Shown here in pieces: positions 1 through 8,642 of a stretch of 64,000 bases of DNA. A program made the translations under genes and the position numbers. Source of the DNA: Pedobacter xixiisoli (GTDB taxonomy: Bacteria; Bacteroidota; Bacteroidia; Sphingobacteriales; Sphingobacteriaceae); the NCBI RefSeq assembly GCF_900215335.1, contig NZ_OCMT01000003.1, positions 744,001 to 808,000 on the forward strand, in the 5' to 3' direction. Numbering within the stretch: the first letter of the stretch is position 1; the number at the start of each line of letters is the position of its first letter. The notes beneath the pieces are model-generated. The model was given only the letters and a program-made list of their open reading frames with translations. It did no database searches and had not been told where the DNA came from.

Positions 1-84
1 TAGCGTAAACTTGGGTTCGTAGTATTGTACTACGTTGCAGCTCATTGTGCCTAGCACAAGTAGCAATAGTAATAATTTTTTCAT
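1..84 (-). CDS. Small lipoprotein, N-terminal fragment (cut by window edge)
   Basis: Only the first 28 codons lie in the window; the gene runs off the left edge. The visible protein begins MKKLLLLLLVLGTMSC, a lipoprotein signal peptide with a lipobox ending at Cys16, followed by NVVQYYEPKFTL. It is clearly a paralogue of the next gene (start at 404), which has the same signal-peptide design and a similar Tyr-Pro-Lys stretch after the cysteine. The two lie in tandem on the minus strand about 41 bases apart, suggesting a recent duplication. Function unknown; expected to be membrane-anchored outside the cytoplasm. Confidence 0.6.
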   Translation of the reverse strand, partial: MKKLLLLLLVLGTMSCNVVQYYEPKFTL

Positions 85-125
85 TTTTACGTGATTTAAT
101 TGCCTAAAGATTGCTTGTTTAACAC

Positions 126-404
126 TTATTTCTGCATAAACTTGTAATCATCGGCACTATTACCTTCCTCATACTTTGTCAAGGAGCCATTTCTAAAAAC
201 GAAAAATGCATACGAAGACTGGAAGCCATTCTGTGTTCTGTAGATAATGATATTATTGTTATCTACGTAAACTTTTTCGGAAGATTTGTTTTGTGTTGCA
301 AACTCTTGCTCAGTCATTCCGATCGAATATTTCGGCCGGTAGTAGCCCATGGTGCTACAGCCCATTGTGCCTAGCACAATAAGGATTAATACTAATTTTT
401 TCAT
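126..404 (-). CDS. Small hypothetical lipoprotein
   Basis: A 92-residue protein with a type II signal peptide (MKKLVLILIVLGTMGC, lipid-modified Cys16). The mature part has a motif resembling SmpA/BamE-like small lipoproteins (YSIGMTEQEF), where a 'G-M-T-x-x-E/Q' turn begins the domain, then alternating beta-type sequence with aromatic residues (VYVDNNNIIIYRTQNG, YAFFVFRNGSLTKYEEG). I infer a small beta-rich lipoprotein fold; no specific function can be assigned. It is the upstream member of a tandem pair with the fragment at 1-84. The start is fixed by the signal peptide. Confidence 0.72.
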   Translation of the reverse strand: MKKLVLILIVLGTMGCSTMGYYRPKYSIGMTEQEFATQNKSSEKVYVDNNNIIIYRTQNGFQSSYAFFVFRNGSLTKYEEGNSADDYKFMQK

Positions 405-507
405 TTGTGTGTTATTAAGTGTGTGTATTAAATATAAGCAATTAATATACCTTTGGCTTACATTTTTATGACATAGTATGTAACACTTTTATGATAAGAA
501 GTTCGCT

Positions 508-577
508 CATCATTTCGAGGTACGAAGCAATCTTAAAGCTCACTAACCAATAGACTACTTCGTACCTCGAAATGATG
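508..577. repeat. REP-like inverted repeat
   Basis: Arms at 508-527 and 558-577 are perfect 20-base reverse complements separated by 30 bases. The core (cgaggtacgaag) is a variant of the elements at 15345-15432, 31573-31600 and 36650-36740, so this is a dispersed chromosomal family. It sits between the lipoprotein gene and dapA. Confidence 0.75.
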
Positions 578-586
578 ATAGCTTAC

Positions 587-618
587 AAAAAAGCCCTGAT
601 TGAAATTCCAATCAGGGC
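587..618 (-). terminator. Intrinsic terminator of dapA
   Basis: Perfect 10-bp stem (593-602 with 609-618) and 6-base loop, followed on the minus strand by six T (587-592). It lies 31 bases beyond the dapA stop codon. Confidence 0.85.
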
Positions 619-649
619 GCTTTCGTATATTTTAAAGGCTTTTTTAAAT

Positions 650-1528
650 TTACGCCAACTGTTTCAATTGCTCACCAATTTTTGCAATTAGGTTTTCGCT
701 GGCTTTTACCAATGGTAAACGAACGTTGTCATCACAAATGCCTAATTGTTTTAACGCAGATTTTACACCTACTGGATTACCCTCTGCAAAACATAGATTA
801 GTAAATTCCAGCAAGCTTAAATGTGCTGGGTTAGCCTTTGCAAACTCACCATTTAAGCATAATCTTACCATGTCTGATAATTGTTTAGGTAATGCATTTC
901 CAATTACTGAAATTACACCTACAGCTCCAATAGAAATCATTGGTAGCGCAACAGGGTCATCACCAGAAATGAGCATAAAATCAGCAGGCTTATCTCTCAT
1001 AATCTGATTGAACTGGTCGAAAGAGCCAGCAGCATCTTTAATTCCAATTAAATTTTTGAAATCATGAGCTAACCTACAAGTAGTTTCAGGTGTCATATTT
1101 GAACCAGTTCTACCAGGGACATTGTAAAGCAAAATAGGTAAAGCACTAGCTTCGCTTAAATATTTATAGTGCTGATAGATACCTTCTTGGTTAGGTTTGT
1201 TGTAGTATGGACTAACAGACAAAATTGCACTATAACCATTGCTTTCGAAAGTCCTAATTTCTTCTGCTACAGTTAAAGTGTCATTTCCACCAATACCTGC
1301 TACCAGTGGCAAACGACCGTTGTTAATTTCAGCGGTAAACTCCCACACCTTCTTCTTCTCGTCCTTGCTTAATGTGGCAGTTTCGCCAGTTGTACCTAAA
1401 GATACGAGGTATTCAATACCTCCATTAACCAAGTGATTGATCAGGCGCTCTAACCCCTGATAATCTACCGAGCCATCGGTGTTGAAAGGTGTGACCAATG
1501 CTACACCTGTTCCGTGAAATTTGTTCAT
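650..1528 (-). CDS. dapA: 4-hydroxy-tetrahydrodipicolinate synthase
   Basis: Condenses pyruvate with aspartate semialdehyde, the first committed step of lysine and diaminopimelate synthesis in the cytoplasm. The 292 residues match the family length. Visible motifs are the GTTGE loop (Thr46-Thr47), SPYYNKP near 106-112, Tyr135 in LLYNVPGRT, and the Schiff-base Lys164 in IGIKDAAGS, so the active site is complete. The gene follows ligA on the minus strand with a 71-base gap and is closed by a strong terminator, so ligA-dapA probably form one transcript. Confidence 0.97.
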   Translation of the reverse strand: MNKFHGTGVALVTPFNTDGSVDYQGLERLINHLVNGGIEYLVSLGTTGETATLSKDEKKKVWEFTAEINNGRLPLVAGIGGNDTLTVAEEIRTFESNGYSAILSVSPYYNKPNQEGIYQHYKYLSEASALPILLYNVPGRTGSNMTPETTCRLAHDFKNLIGIKDAAGSFDQFNQIMRDKPADFMLISGDDPVALPMISIGAVGVISVIGNALPKQLSDMVRLCLNGEFAKANPAHLSLLEFTNLCFAEGNPVGVKSALKQLGICDDNVRLPLVKASENLIAKIGEQLKQLA

Positions 1529-1599
1529 TATATGTTTTTTATTAATTATTTTTTCTTCAATGATTTAGGGACGCTGCAAATTATCACATTATCTCATCA

Positions 1600-3609
1600 T
1601 CATATCATTTCTACTAATTCATCCTCGCTAATCAATTTGATATTTAATTTGGTGGCTTTTTCTAGTTTAGATGGTCCCATGTTGTCGCCTGCAACTAAAA
1701 AGTCGAGTTTGGCTGAGATACTGCTTAAGATTTTACCGCCGTTTTCTTCTATCAAATTTTTCAATTCATCCCTGCTAAATTTTTCGAAAACGCCCGAAAT
1801 TACGAATGTTTTTCCATTTAATTTATCGCTGACTGCTACATTTGAAGTTTCTTTCACTTCAAAGCATAAACCTGCACTTTTTAGCTCATTTATCTGCAAA
1901 ATATTGCTGCTTTGTGCGAAATATTCATTGATGCTGTCGGCAATTCGAATTCCAATTTCATCGATGGCTGTCAATTCCTCTAGTGAAGCGGCTGCTAGGT
2001 TGTCGATGTTTTTTACGCCTTTAGCTAATTTCTTTGCTACCGTTTCGCCTACATACCTGATTCCTAAGCCGAACAACACTTTTTCGAAAGGCATTTCTTT
2101 AGATTTCTCAATGCCGGCTAGCATATTGTCGATTGATTTTTGTCCAAAACGTTCAATGGTTTTAAGTTCATCTGCCTTTTCATGAAGCTTGTACAAATCG
2201 CTGATGTGTCGAACTAATCCTCGTTTGTAAAAAGCTTCTATCGTTTCGTCGCCTAAACCATCAATATTCATTGCTTTTCGACCAATAAAATGTTGGATTT
2301 TCCCTACGATTTGCGGACCACATCCTTCATCATTGGTACAATAATAAGCTGCTTCGCCTTCCTTCCTAATTAATGGTGTGCCGCATTCAGGGCAGTTTTC
2401 AATAAAATGGATAGCCTTAGTGTCAGGTTTTCTAAGTTCTAGGTTTACCTTGATGATTTTAGGGATAATTTCACCACCTTTTTCTACCCAAACGGTATCA
2501 CCTTCATGTAAATCTAAACGAGTAATCTCATCGGCATTATGTAGGGTTGCCCTTTTTACCGTAGTTCCAGCTAATACCACAGGCTTTAAATTGGCTACTG
2601 GCGTAACTGCGCCGGTACGGCCAACCTGGTAGGTTACTTTCTCCAAAACAGTTTGTACCTCGGCAGCTTTGTATTTATAGGAAATAGCCCAACGAGGAGA
2701 TTTAGCCGTAAAACCTAATTCCTGTTGTTGCGCATAGCTGTTTACTTTAATTACAATCCCATCGATATCATAACTCAACTTAAAACGTTCGCTATCCCAA
2801 TGGTGAATAAAATCCAAAACCTCTTCAATATTTCCTGCCAGTTTGGTATGCTCACAAACATGGAAACCCCAGCTTTTCACGGCTTCTAAACTTTCCCAAT
2901 GTGTTTTGAAAAACTGTTTATCTGTGTATAGTCCATAAAGAAAGCAATCTAAAGGACGTTTTTTAACTTCTTTGGAATCCTGCATTTTCACCGTTCCAGC
3001 AGCAAAATTCCGTGGATTGGCATAGGCCACTTCTCCCAATTCTTCACGTTCCTTGTTTAAACGTTCAAACGCAGCTCTGTGCATAAAAACTTCTCCTCTT
3101 ATTTCGAAAGTTTCTGGTAAATGGTCTGCCTTAACTTTGTGCGGAATAGAATGAATGGTTTTGATATTTGCTGTTACATCATCGCCTTGCGTACCATCAC
3201 CACGGGTTACCGCACGAGTAATTACACCATTTTCGTAAGTAATACTCATTGATAAGCCATCGAATTTCAATTCGCAAACGTATTCGAAGTTATCGCCAAT
3301 GGATTTGCGAACACGTTCATCAAAATCTCTTAAATCTTGTTCGTTGTAAGTATTGCCCAACGATAACATTGGCCACTTATGTCTCACAGTGGTAAAGGTT
3401 TTCGTGATATCACCGCCCACTTTCTGCGTAGGAGAGTTAGGGTCGGCAAACTCAGGATTTTCCTTTTCCAATTTGGTTAGTTCTTCCAACTTCTTGTCGA
3501 ATTCATAGTCGGCAATAGTTGGCATAGCCAAAACGTAATAATTGTAAGTGTGCTGGTTTAGCTCTGCTACCAGCGCATCCATTTGTTCTTTTATCGAAAA
3601 TAGAGACAT
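1600..3609 (-). CDS. ligA: NAD+-dependent DNA ligase
   Basis: Seals nicks during replication and repair, using NAD+ as AMP donor. Length (669 residues) is typical. Domains in order: an N-terminal Ia region, the nucleotidyltransferase domain with adenylated Lys115 in ELKFDG, an OB fold, a four-cysteine zinc finger (CPECG...CTNDEGC, roughly 405-435), helix-hairpin-helix repeats, and a C-terminal BRCT domain (about 590-669, beginning near LNGKTFVISGVF). All parts look intact. It is the first gene of a minus-strand pair with dapA. Confidence 0.98.
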   Translation of the reverse strand: MSLFSIKEQMDALVAELNQHTYNYYVLAMPTIADYEFDKKLEELTKLEKENPEFADPNSPTQKVGGDITKTFTTVRHKWPMLSLGNTYNEQDLRDFDERVRKSIGDNFEYVCELKFDGLSMSITYENGVITRAVTRGDGTQGDDVTANIKTIHSIPHKVKADHLPETFEIRGEVFMHRAAFERLNKEREELGEVAYANPRNFAAGTVKMQDSKEVKKRPLDCFLYGLYTDKQFFKTHWESLEAVKSWGFHVCEHTKLAGNIEEVLDFIHHWDSERFKLSYDIDGIVIKVNSYAQQQELGFTAKSPRWAISYKYKAAEVQTVLEKVTYQVGRTGAVTPVANLKPVVLAGTTVKRATLHNADEITRLDLHEGDTVWVEKGGEIIPKIIKVNLELRKPDTKAIHFIENCPECGTPLIRKEGEAAYYCTNDEGCGPQIVGKIQHFIGRKAMNIDGLGDETIEAFYKRGLVRHISDLYKLHEKADELKTIERFGQKSIDNMLAGIEKSKEMPFEKVLFGLGIRYVGETVAKKLAKGVKNIDNLAAASLEELTAIDEIGIRIADSINEYFAQSSNILQINELKSAGLCFEVKETSNVAVSDKLNGKTFVISGVFEKFSRDELKNLIEENGGKILSSISAKLDFLVAGDNMGPSKLEKATKLNIKLISEDELVEMI

Positions 3610-3929
3610 ATTGCGAAGATAAGGAGTTAATGAATTGTTTGATGGCTAAATTGATAAATTGTTTAGGCTTTTATCCCTGTCAGCTACTCGAGATTTTTAC
3701 ATGAACTAGCGGTGCTCGGTTTGAAATGTCAACTTTAAGAATTGCAGATTTTAAATCCGCAGATATATGATTCCGGATTGCAAATCCGGAACAGCGAGAG
3801 TAATGTATTTGCTTTTCTAATTAATCAGCTCGCTGTAAACCAAAATATTAACAAGTATTGTTAACAACTTCTCTCGTAAAAATGGGCATCAAATCTTATA
3901 TTTACGCATCCCAAAAACTTTTTTAATAC
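3610..3929. other. Intergenic region with a palindromic repeat and the parC upstream region
   Basis: A 320-base gap between divergent ligA and parC. It contains an imperfect palindrome around 3734-3750 and an inverted repeat at 3771-3779/3783-3791 (TTCCGGATT with AATCCGGAA), which look like repeat-family units. An A+T-rich stretch ending in TATATTTACG (3897-3906) resembles a Bacteroidota -7 box (TAnnTTTG) 24 bases before the parC start, but I found no convincing -33 element. No gene is visible. Confidence 0.5.
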
Positions 3930-6869
3930 ATGAGTGAAGAACTGGACGATTTAAACGAAACCAATTTACCTGAAGAGCAAGAAGGTAGCGGAGAGCGTGT
4001 TGAGGAACAAAAACACACGGTTATCCCAATTAACGGCTTGTACGAGAATTGGTTTCTTGATTATGCTTCGTATGTAATTCTAGATAGGGCGGTACCGCAT
4101 ATTAACGACGGTTTTAAGCCGGTACAGCGCCGTATTATGCACTCGCTAAAAGAGATGGATGATGGACGTTTTAACAAAGCGGCTAACGTAATCGGGAATA
4201 CAATGAAGTACCACCCACACGGGGATGCCTCTATTGGGGATGCGATGGTGCAAATTGGCCAAAAAGATTTACTTATTGACTGCCAAGGTAACTGGGGCGA
4301 CCCGATTACTGGTGACAGTGCCGCTGCACCACGTTATATCGAAGCTCGTTTGTCGAAATTTGCGAACGATGTGGTTTTTAATGCGGATACCACGGTTTGG
4401 TCCTTGAGTTATGATGGTCGTAACAATGAGCCGTTAACACTTCCGGTAAAGTTTCCTTTGCTATTGGCGCAGGGAGCGGAAGGTATTGCCGTTGGTTTGG
4501 CTACCAAGATTATGCCTCATAATTTTATAGAATTAATAGATGCTTCTATAGAGGTTTTAAAAGGTGTTAGACCTAACATTTTACCCGATTTTTTTACGGG
4601 TGGTATGGCCGATTTCTCGAACTACAACGAAGGCCAACGTGGAGGCAAGATTAGAGTACGTGCTAAGATTACCGAACGCGATAAAAAGACTTTAGTGATT
4701 ACTGAAATTCCTTACAGTACCACTACCGGTTCTTTAATTGATAGCGTTTTGTCTGCAAATGATAAGGGTAAAATCAAAATCAAAAAAATTGAAGATAATA
4801 CCGCAGCCAATGTAGAAATTGTAGTGCATTTGGCGCCAGGTATTTCTCCTGATGTGACTATTGATGCATTATATGCCTTCACTAATTGCGAGGTTTCTAT
4901 ATCGCCAAATACATGCGTAATTAAAGATGATAAACCTCATTTTTTAAGTGTAAATGACATTTTAGAGCAAAATACGAAGTTTACCAAATCTTTGTTAAAA
5001 CAAGAGTTGGAAATTCGTTTGCATGAGTTGCAAGAACGTGTTTTCTTTAGTTCTTTACTGAAAATATTTATCCAAGAAGGGATGTACAAAAATTCGGAAT
5101 ATGAAAATTCTGGAGATTTTGATACAGTAGTAGTAGTATTGCATCGCTTATTTGCCCCATTTAAAGCTTCTTTATATCGTGAAATACAGCCTGAAGATTT
5201 CAAAAAGCTAATTGATAAGCCGATGAGTAGCATCACTCGTTTTGATGTGAAAAAAGCGGATGAGATGATGAAATCTTTAGAAGATGAGATGAAAGTAGTG
5301 CGTGGTCATCTTCGCCATTTAACAGATTATACTATTGCTTGGTTCGAGAAAATTAAAGCTAAGTATGGTAAAGGACGTGAGCGTAAAACCGAAATCAGGT
5401 TGTTTGATAGGGTGGAAGCAGCTAAAGTTGCTTTGGCAAACGTAAAACTGTACATGAACCGTGAAGATGGTTTTATTGGCACAGGTTTAAAGAAAGATGA
5501 GTTTGTCGGCGATTGCTCTGATATAGATGAAATCATTGTGTTTCGTGAGGATGGACGTTTTATCGTAACTAAGGTAGCGGATAAAACTTTTGTGGGTAAA
5601 CATATTATCCATGCGCAAGTATTCAAAAAGGGTGATGAGCGTACGGTTTACAACATGATCTATAAAGATGGTGCAAGTGGTATCAGTTATATTAAACGTT
5701 TCTCTGTGCTGGGTGTTACTCGTGATAAAGAGTATGATTTAACTAAGGGTAGCAAAGGTTCTAAGTCTTTATATTTCACGGCTAATCCAAACGGTGAAGC
5801 TGAGGTGATTTCTGTACAATTAAAGCCTCATTCAAAATTAAAGAAGCTAGCTATTGATATTGATTTCGCAAATATTGCCATTAAGGGACGTAGTTCTATG
5901 GGAAATATCGTTGTGAAATTCCCAATTAAAAAGGTGCTTTTAAAAACTAAAGGTATTTCTACTTTAGCTGGGATCAAAATTTGGTACGATGATATACTGA
6001 AACGTTTAAACGTAGATGGAAGAGGAAAATACCTTGGTGAGTTTGATGGCGACGATAAGATATTACAGGTTTATGAGAATGGAACTTATGAGTTAAGTAC
6101 TTTCGAGTTGAGCAATCACTTTGACCCTGGTATTGTGTTGATGCAAAAGTTTAATCCTGAGCATGTGTACGGCGTAGTACATTATGATGGCAAAGCAAAA
6201 AATTACTTCGTTAAACGATTTGTGTTTGAGGTACAGCCTGTGGGGAAAGTGGTAAGCTTCATCAGTGAAGAAAATGGTTCTAAAATGGTTTTCATTACCG
6301 GTAAGCAAGATGCCAAACTAACAGTTGATGTAGAAAAAGGCAAGACCAAAACTCCAGAGACTTTAGAGCTTGAATTGTCAAGTTTGATTGATGTGAAAGG
6401 TTGGAAAGCTAATGGTAATAGAGTTACGCCACATGTAGTGAAACAAATTGCTATGGTAGATGCAGAACTGGAAATAGGTCTGGAAAACTTGGAAGAATCA
6501 CACTTTGAAGTTACCGAGGTACATACAGACCCGTCAAGTGGAGATGAGGGAATAGAAAGTGACGATGACGCAGAAACTGTGAACCAAATTCAGGTAGGTG
6601 AGGTTTCGCCAGAGGCAAATGAAGAAAGCCCAACGTTCGAAGCGAAAAAAGTGGTAGAAGAACCTAAGAAAGCTAAACCTTCGTTTAAATCTTCAGCTAA
6701 GCCATTGGTTACAGAAGAGCCTACAAAAGAAGTTAAACAGGAAGAGCCATCATCTACAGAAGAAGGTGTGGTTTCTGAACCTCCTGTTCAAAAACGAAAG
6801 ATATCATTTGAGATTACCAATCCTGGAGATGTGAAGATAGACGATAAAGGACAGGGTTCTTTGTTTTAA
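3930..6869 (+). CDS. parC: DNA topoisomerase IV subunit A (GyrA/ParC family)
   Basis: The DNA breakage-reunion subunit of a type IIA topoisomerase, which separates replicated chromosomes together with ParE (not in this window). The N-terminal part has the family core: LDRAVPHINDGFKPVQRRI, KYHPHGDASIGDAMV, and the catalytic Tyr136 in AAAPRYIEARL. A beta-propeller-like C-terminal domain follows. The last 115 or so residues are a low-complexity tail rich in Glu, Lys and Pro, making the 979-residue protein longer than most homologues. ParC is preferred to GyrA because GLYENWFLDYASYVILDRA is the form seen in Bacteroidota ParC; this assignment comes from family knowledge. Confidence 0.9.
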   Translation: MSEELDDLNETNLPEEQEGSGERVEEQKHTVIPINGLYENWFLDYASYVILDRAVPHINDGFKPVQRRIMHSLKEMDDGRFNKAANVIGNTMKYHPHGDASIGDAMVQIGQKDLLIDCQGNWGDPITGDSAAAPRYIEARLSKFANDVVFNADTTVWSLSYDGRNNEPLTLPVKFPLLLAQGAEGIAVGLATKIMPHNFIELIDASIEVLKGVRPNILPDFFTGGMADFSNYNEGQRGGKIRVRAKITERDKKTLVITEIPYSTTTGSLIDSVLSANDKGKIKIKKIEDNTAANVEIVVHLAPGISPDVTIDALYAFTNCEVSISPNTCVIKDDKPHFLSVNDILEQNTKFTKSLLKQELEIRLHELQERVFFSSLLKIFIQEGMYKNSEYENSGDFDTVVVVLHRLFAPFKASLYREIQPEDFKKLIDKPMSSITRFDVKKADEMMKSLEDEMKVVRGHLRHLTDYTIAWFEKIKAKYGKGRERKTEIRLFDRVEAAKVALANVKLYMNREDGFIGTGLKKDEFVGDCSDIDEIIVFREDGRFIVTKVADKTFVGKHIIHAQVFKKGDERTVYNMIYKDGASGISYIKRFSVLGVTRDKEYDLTKGSKGSKSLYFTANPNGEAEVISVQLKPHSKLKKLAIDIDFANIAIKGRSSMGNIVVKFPIKKVLLKTKGISTLAGIKIWYDDILKRLNVDGRGKYLGEFDGDDKILQVYENGTYELSTFELSNHFDPGIVLMQKFNPEHVYGVVHYDGKAKNYFVKRFVFEVQPVGKVVSFISEENGSKMVFITGKQDAKLTVDVEKGKTKTPETLELELSSLIDVKGWKANGNRVTPHVVKQIAMVDAELEIGLENLEESHFEVTEVHTDPSSGDEGIESDDDAETVNQIQVGEVSPEANEESPTFEAKKVVEEPKKAKPSFKSSAKPLVTEEPTKEVKQEEPSSTEEGVVSEPPVQKRKISFEITNPGDVKIDDKGQGSLF

Positions 6870-6876
6870 AATAAGG

Positions 6877-6910
6877 AAAGCCTTGCTATTTAGAATTTAG
6901 CAAGGCTTTT
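6877..6910 (+). terminator. Intrinsic terminator after parC
   Basis: A perfect 12-bp stem (6877-6888 with 6898-6909), 9-base loop and a T run. It lies between the convergent parC and the minus-strand gene ending at 6917, and may serve both. Confidence 0.88.
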
Positions 6911-6916
6911 TCGTAT

Positions 6917-8314
6917 CTATAAAGTTTTGTTTTTCATTTTCTTTAAGCTATCCTCAAATGCTTTGGTGCCCATTTTTTTTGTCTTAGCTATAGCAATTGC
7001 CTCTTCCTGAGTTTTAATTGCCTCTGCCTGATAGTTCATTTTGTATAACAGATGTGCTAAAGTATGATAATTGATTGGAGAGGGATTAAGTTCAATTGAT
7101 CTCCTAGACCATATCATGGCCTTTGTAAGATAGTTGATGTTCGTTGTGCCAGTTCTATAAAACTCCCAAGCTCCGTAGTTTAAACTATTAGCATAATAAT
7201 TAGTGGGGCTTACACTAGAACTAATCATTGAGAATTCCTTACTCTTTGTTATTTTGCCACCAGCGCTAATTAAACTATCTATTTTTTCTTTGGATACAAA
7301 TTTTTTATCGCCAAATAATTTCTGTCTGTTGCTCTCGGAAAGATTTTTTCTATATTTTTCTTCTAGTTTTTTTACAGAATCAGCACTGATCGTCATAAAC
7401 GTTTGGTCATAATATCCAACTGCATTTTTTAGATAATTTGAGGTGTCTTTTACTGCTTTGTAATACCTGAGCATGGTATGGTTATACATTTGATAAGATC
7501 TTGGGTAATTACTCTGAGCACTAGATCTAGCTGTGTTGGCAGCTGCCTGTGCCCTAGCAATATTTTTAGATTTGATAGCGCTCATCATGGTATTGTCTAT
7601 GATAGCCCTGTTAATTTCCGATCTCAACTGGATTGGCTCTGATTTGTAAATGCTATCAATAATTTTCCTGTTGGTGTATGCCATTTTTAAAGCAGTGCCA
7701 TCCGAATATGGTCCGGCTTGTAAAATAAAAAGCACTGTTTGATAATCGTTAAGATCACTCAGCTTTAGATTTTGTACATAGGTTTCAATTAAATCAGCAT
7801 TATCCTTTAAACCATTTTTGATTTTAGCATCAATATATTCTTTCAACGTTTGCATATTCGTTTTATCTGCCAGATAAGACGCTTCGTACATAGCAATTGA
7901 CTTATTTTTACTTAAGGCAATGGCCTTGTCTAGCATAGTAAAGTACTTATTGTTGGCAGAACTATAACCATAATCCTTAAAAAATAAATCGTCTTTGCCA
8001 TGCATGAAAAGGAAGGAAGGAAAACTCGTAATTTTAAAAGTTGCCAGAATAGGCCGTATTTCATTGTTTGTTCTTAGTGTTTCGAACACAACGAAGTTTT
8101 CTTTCATTTTTTGTATTACAGTTGCATCTTTTATTTCATATTGAGCTGCCTTGCTATTCGGATTAGCAGGGAGTTTTACAATAAGTAATACCGGCTTGTT
8201 TCTTTTTTTGGCGATATCAAAAGCTTGTTCGATGGTGCTGGCTTCGGATAATTTCTGACTAAAAACAGAAATTGGAAAGATAAACAGGAAGAGAACGTAT
8301 GTTAGTTTTTTCAT
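6917..8314 (-). CDS. Secreted thioredoxin-fold protein without CXXC, with helical C-terminal region
   Basis: Start placed at the methionine of MKKLTYVLFLFIFPISVFSQ, a clean signal peptide; a longer frame to 8401 would add a basic leader and run toward a riboswitch on the other strand. The 465-residue precursor has a thioredoxin-like segment (about 25-130: AFDIAKKRNKPVLLIV, then FKITSFPSFLFM with the cis-Pro position). The usual CXXC is replaced by KLPANPNSK, so classical disulfide chemistry is unlikely. The rest is helical and ends with a TPR-like pair (YHTLAHLLYKMNYQAEAIKTQEEAIAIA). It probably works outside the cytoplasm as a binding or scaffold protein; its exact role is unknown. Confidence 0.75.
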   Translation of the reverse strand: MKKLTYVLFLFIFPISVFSQKLSEASTIEQAFDIAKKRNKPVLLIVKLPANPNSKAAQYEIKDATVIQKMKENFVVFETLRTNNEIRPILATFKITSFPSFLFMHGKDDLFFKDYGYSSANNKYFTMLDKAIALSKNKSIAMYEASYLADKTNMQTLKEYIDAKIKNGLKDNADLIETYVQNLKLSDLNDYQTVLFILQAGPYSDGTALKMAYTNRKIIDSIYKSEPIQLRSEINRAIIDNTMMSAIKSKNIARAQAAANTARSSAQSNYPRSYQMYNHTMLRYYKAVKDTSNYLKNAVGYYDQTFMTISADSVKKLEEKYRKNLSESNRQKLFGDKKFVSKEKIDSLISAGGKITKSKEFSMISSSVSPTNYYANSLNYGAWEFYRTGTTNINYLTKAMIWSRRSIELNPSPINYHTLAHLLYKMNYQAEAIKTQEEAIAIAKTKKMGTKAFEDSLKKMKNKTL

Positions 8315-8396
8315 TATCAAGATTAATTTTGATAAAAATAAAGATTCTCTGTTGTTTTTTTTTAACTGTTTCTTCTTTATTCTTACCTTTAGCGGA

Positions 8397-8562
8397 CTCA
8401 AAGGGGTGCTTGTTAAATACCCAATATTTAGCAGGCTGAGATTATACCCATTTTGGAGGCGTAAGCTGCAAGGCTTAAGGCGTAGGGTTTTACCTTAAGC
8501 CTTATACCTAAAACCTTACACCTTGCAAAAGCACCTGATGCGGATAATACCGACGTAGGGAT
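8397..8562 (+). ncRNA. TPP riboswitch (THI box)
   Basis: The conserved thiamine-pyrophosphate aptamer elements appear in order: GGGGTGC (8403-8409), GGCTGAGATTATACCC (8434-8449), then ACCTGATGCGGATAATACC (8533-8551) and GCGTAGGGA-type ending GACGTAGGGA (8552-8561). It lies on the plus strand 80 bases upstream of a PnuC-family transporter gene. Between ATACCC and ACCTGA, where compact aptamers have only a few bases, this one has about 83 bases holding a long inverted repeat (8470-8480 with 8493-8503), so the P3 arm is strongly expanded. Boundaries are approximate because the P1 stem is short and A+T rich. Confidence 0.93.
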
Positions 8563-8574
8563 TTAATAAGAGGT

Positions 8575-8642
8575 TTAAGCCAATTACTGTTTCGCCCTGA
8601 AAACAGTTTTCAATTATTTTATTTATCGCCGTAATGGCTTAA
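8575..8642 (+). promoter_or_regulatory. Candidate riboswitch expression platform at the pnuT start
   Basis: TTAAGCC-ATTAC (8575-8587, one bulged A) is complementary to GTAATGGCTTAA (8631-8642), whose last base is the first base of the ATG start codon. Inside it, ACTGTTT (8586-8592) pairs with AAACAGT (8601-8607), followed by a T-rich stretch. The outer stem could hide the start codon; the inner hairpin plus T-rich tail could act as a weak terminator. Which one responds to TPP is inference. Confidence 0.5.

Noticed and set aside
1514..2185. 223-codon plus-strand frame opposite ligA
   Set aside because: It is antisense to a well-supported DNA ligase, lacks any recognisable motif and has the Ser/Phe/Leu-rich composition expected from the reverse strand of a Bacteroidota gene.
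8314..8401. N-terminal extension of the thioredoxin-like protein
   Set aside because: The upstream leader is Lys-rich, precedes a perfect signal peptide and runs into the edge of the riboswitch; the internal methionine is the better start.
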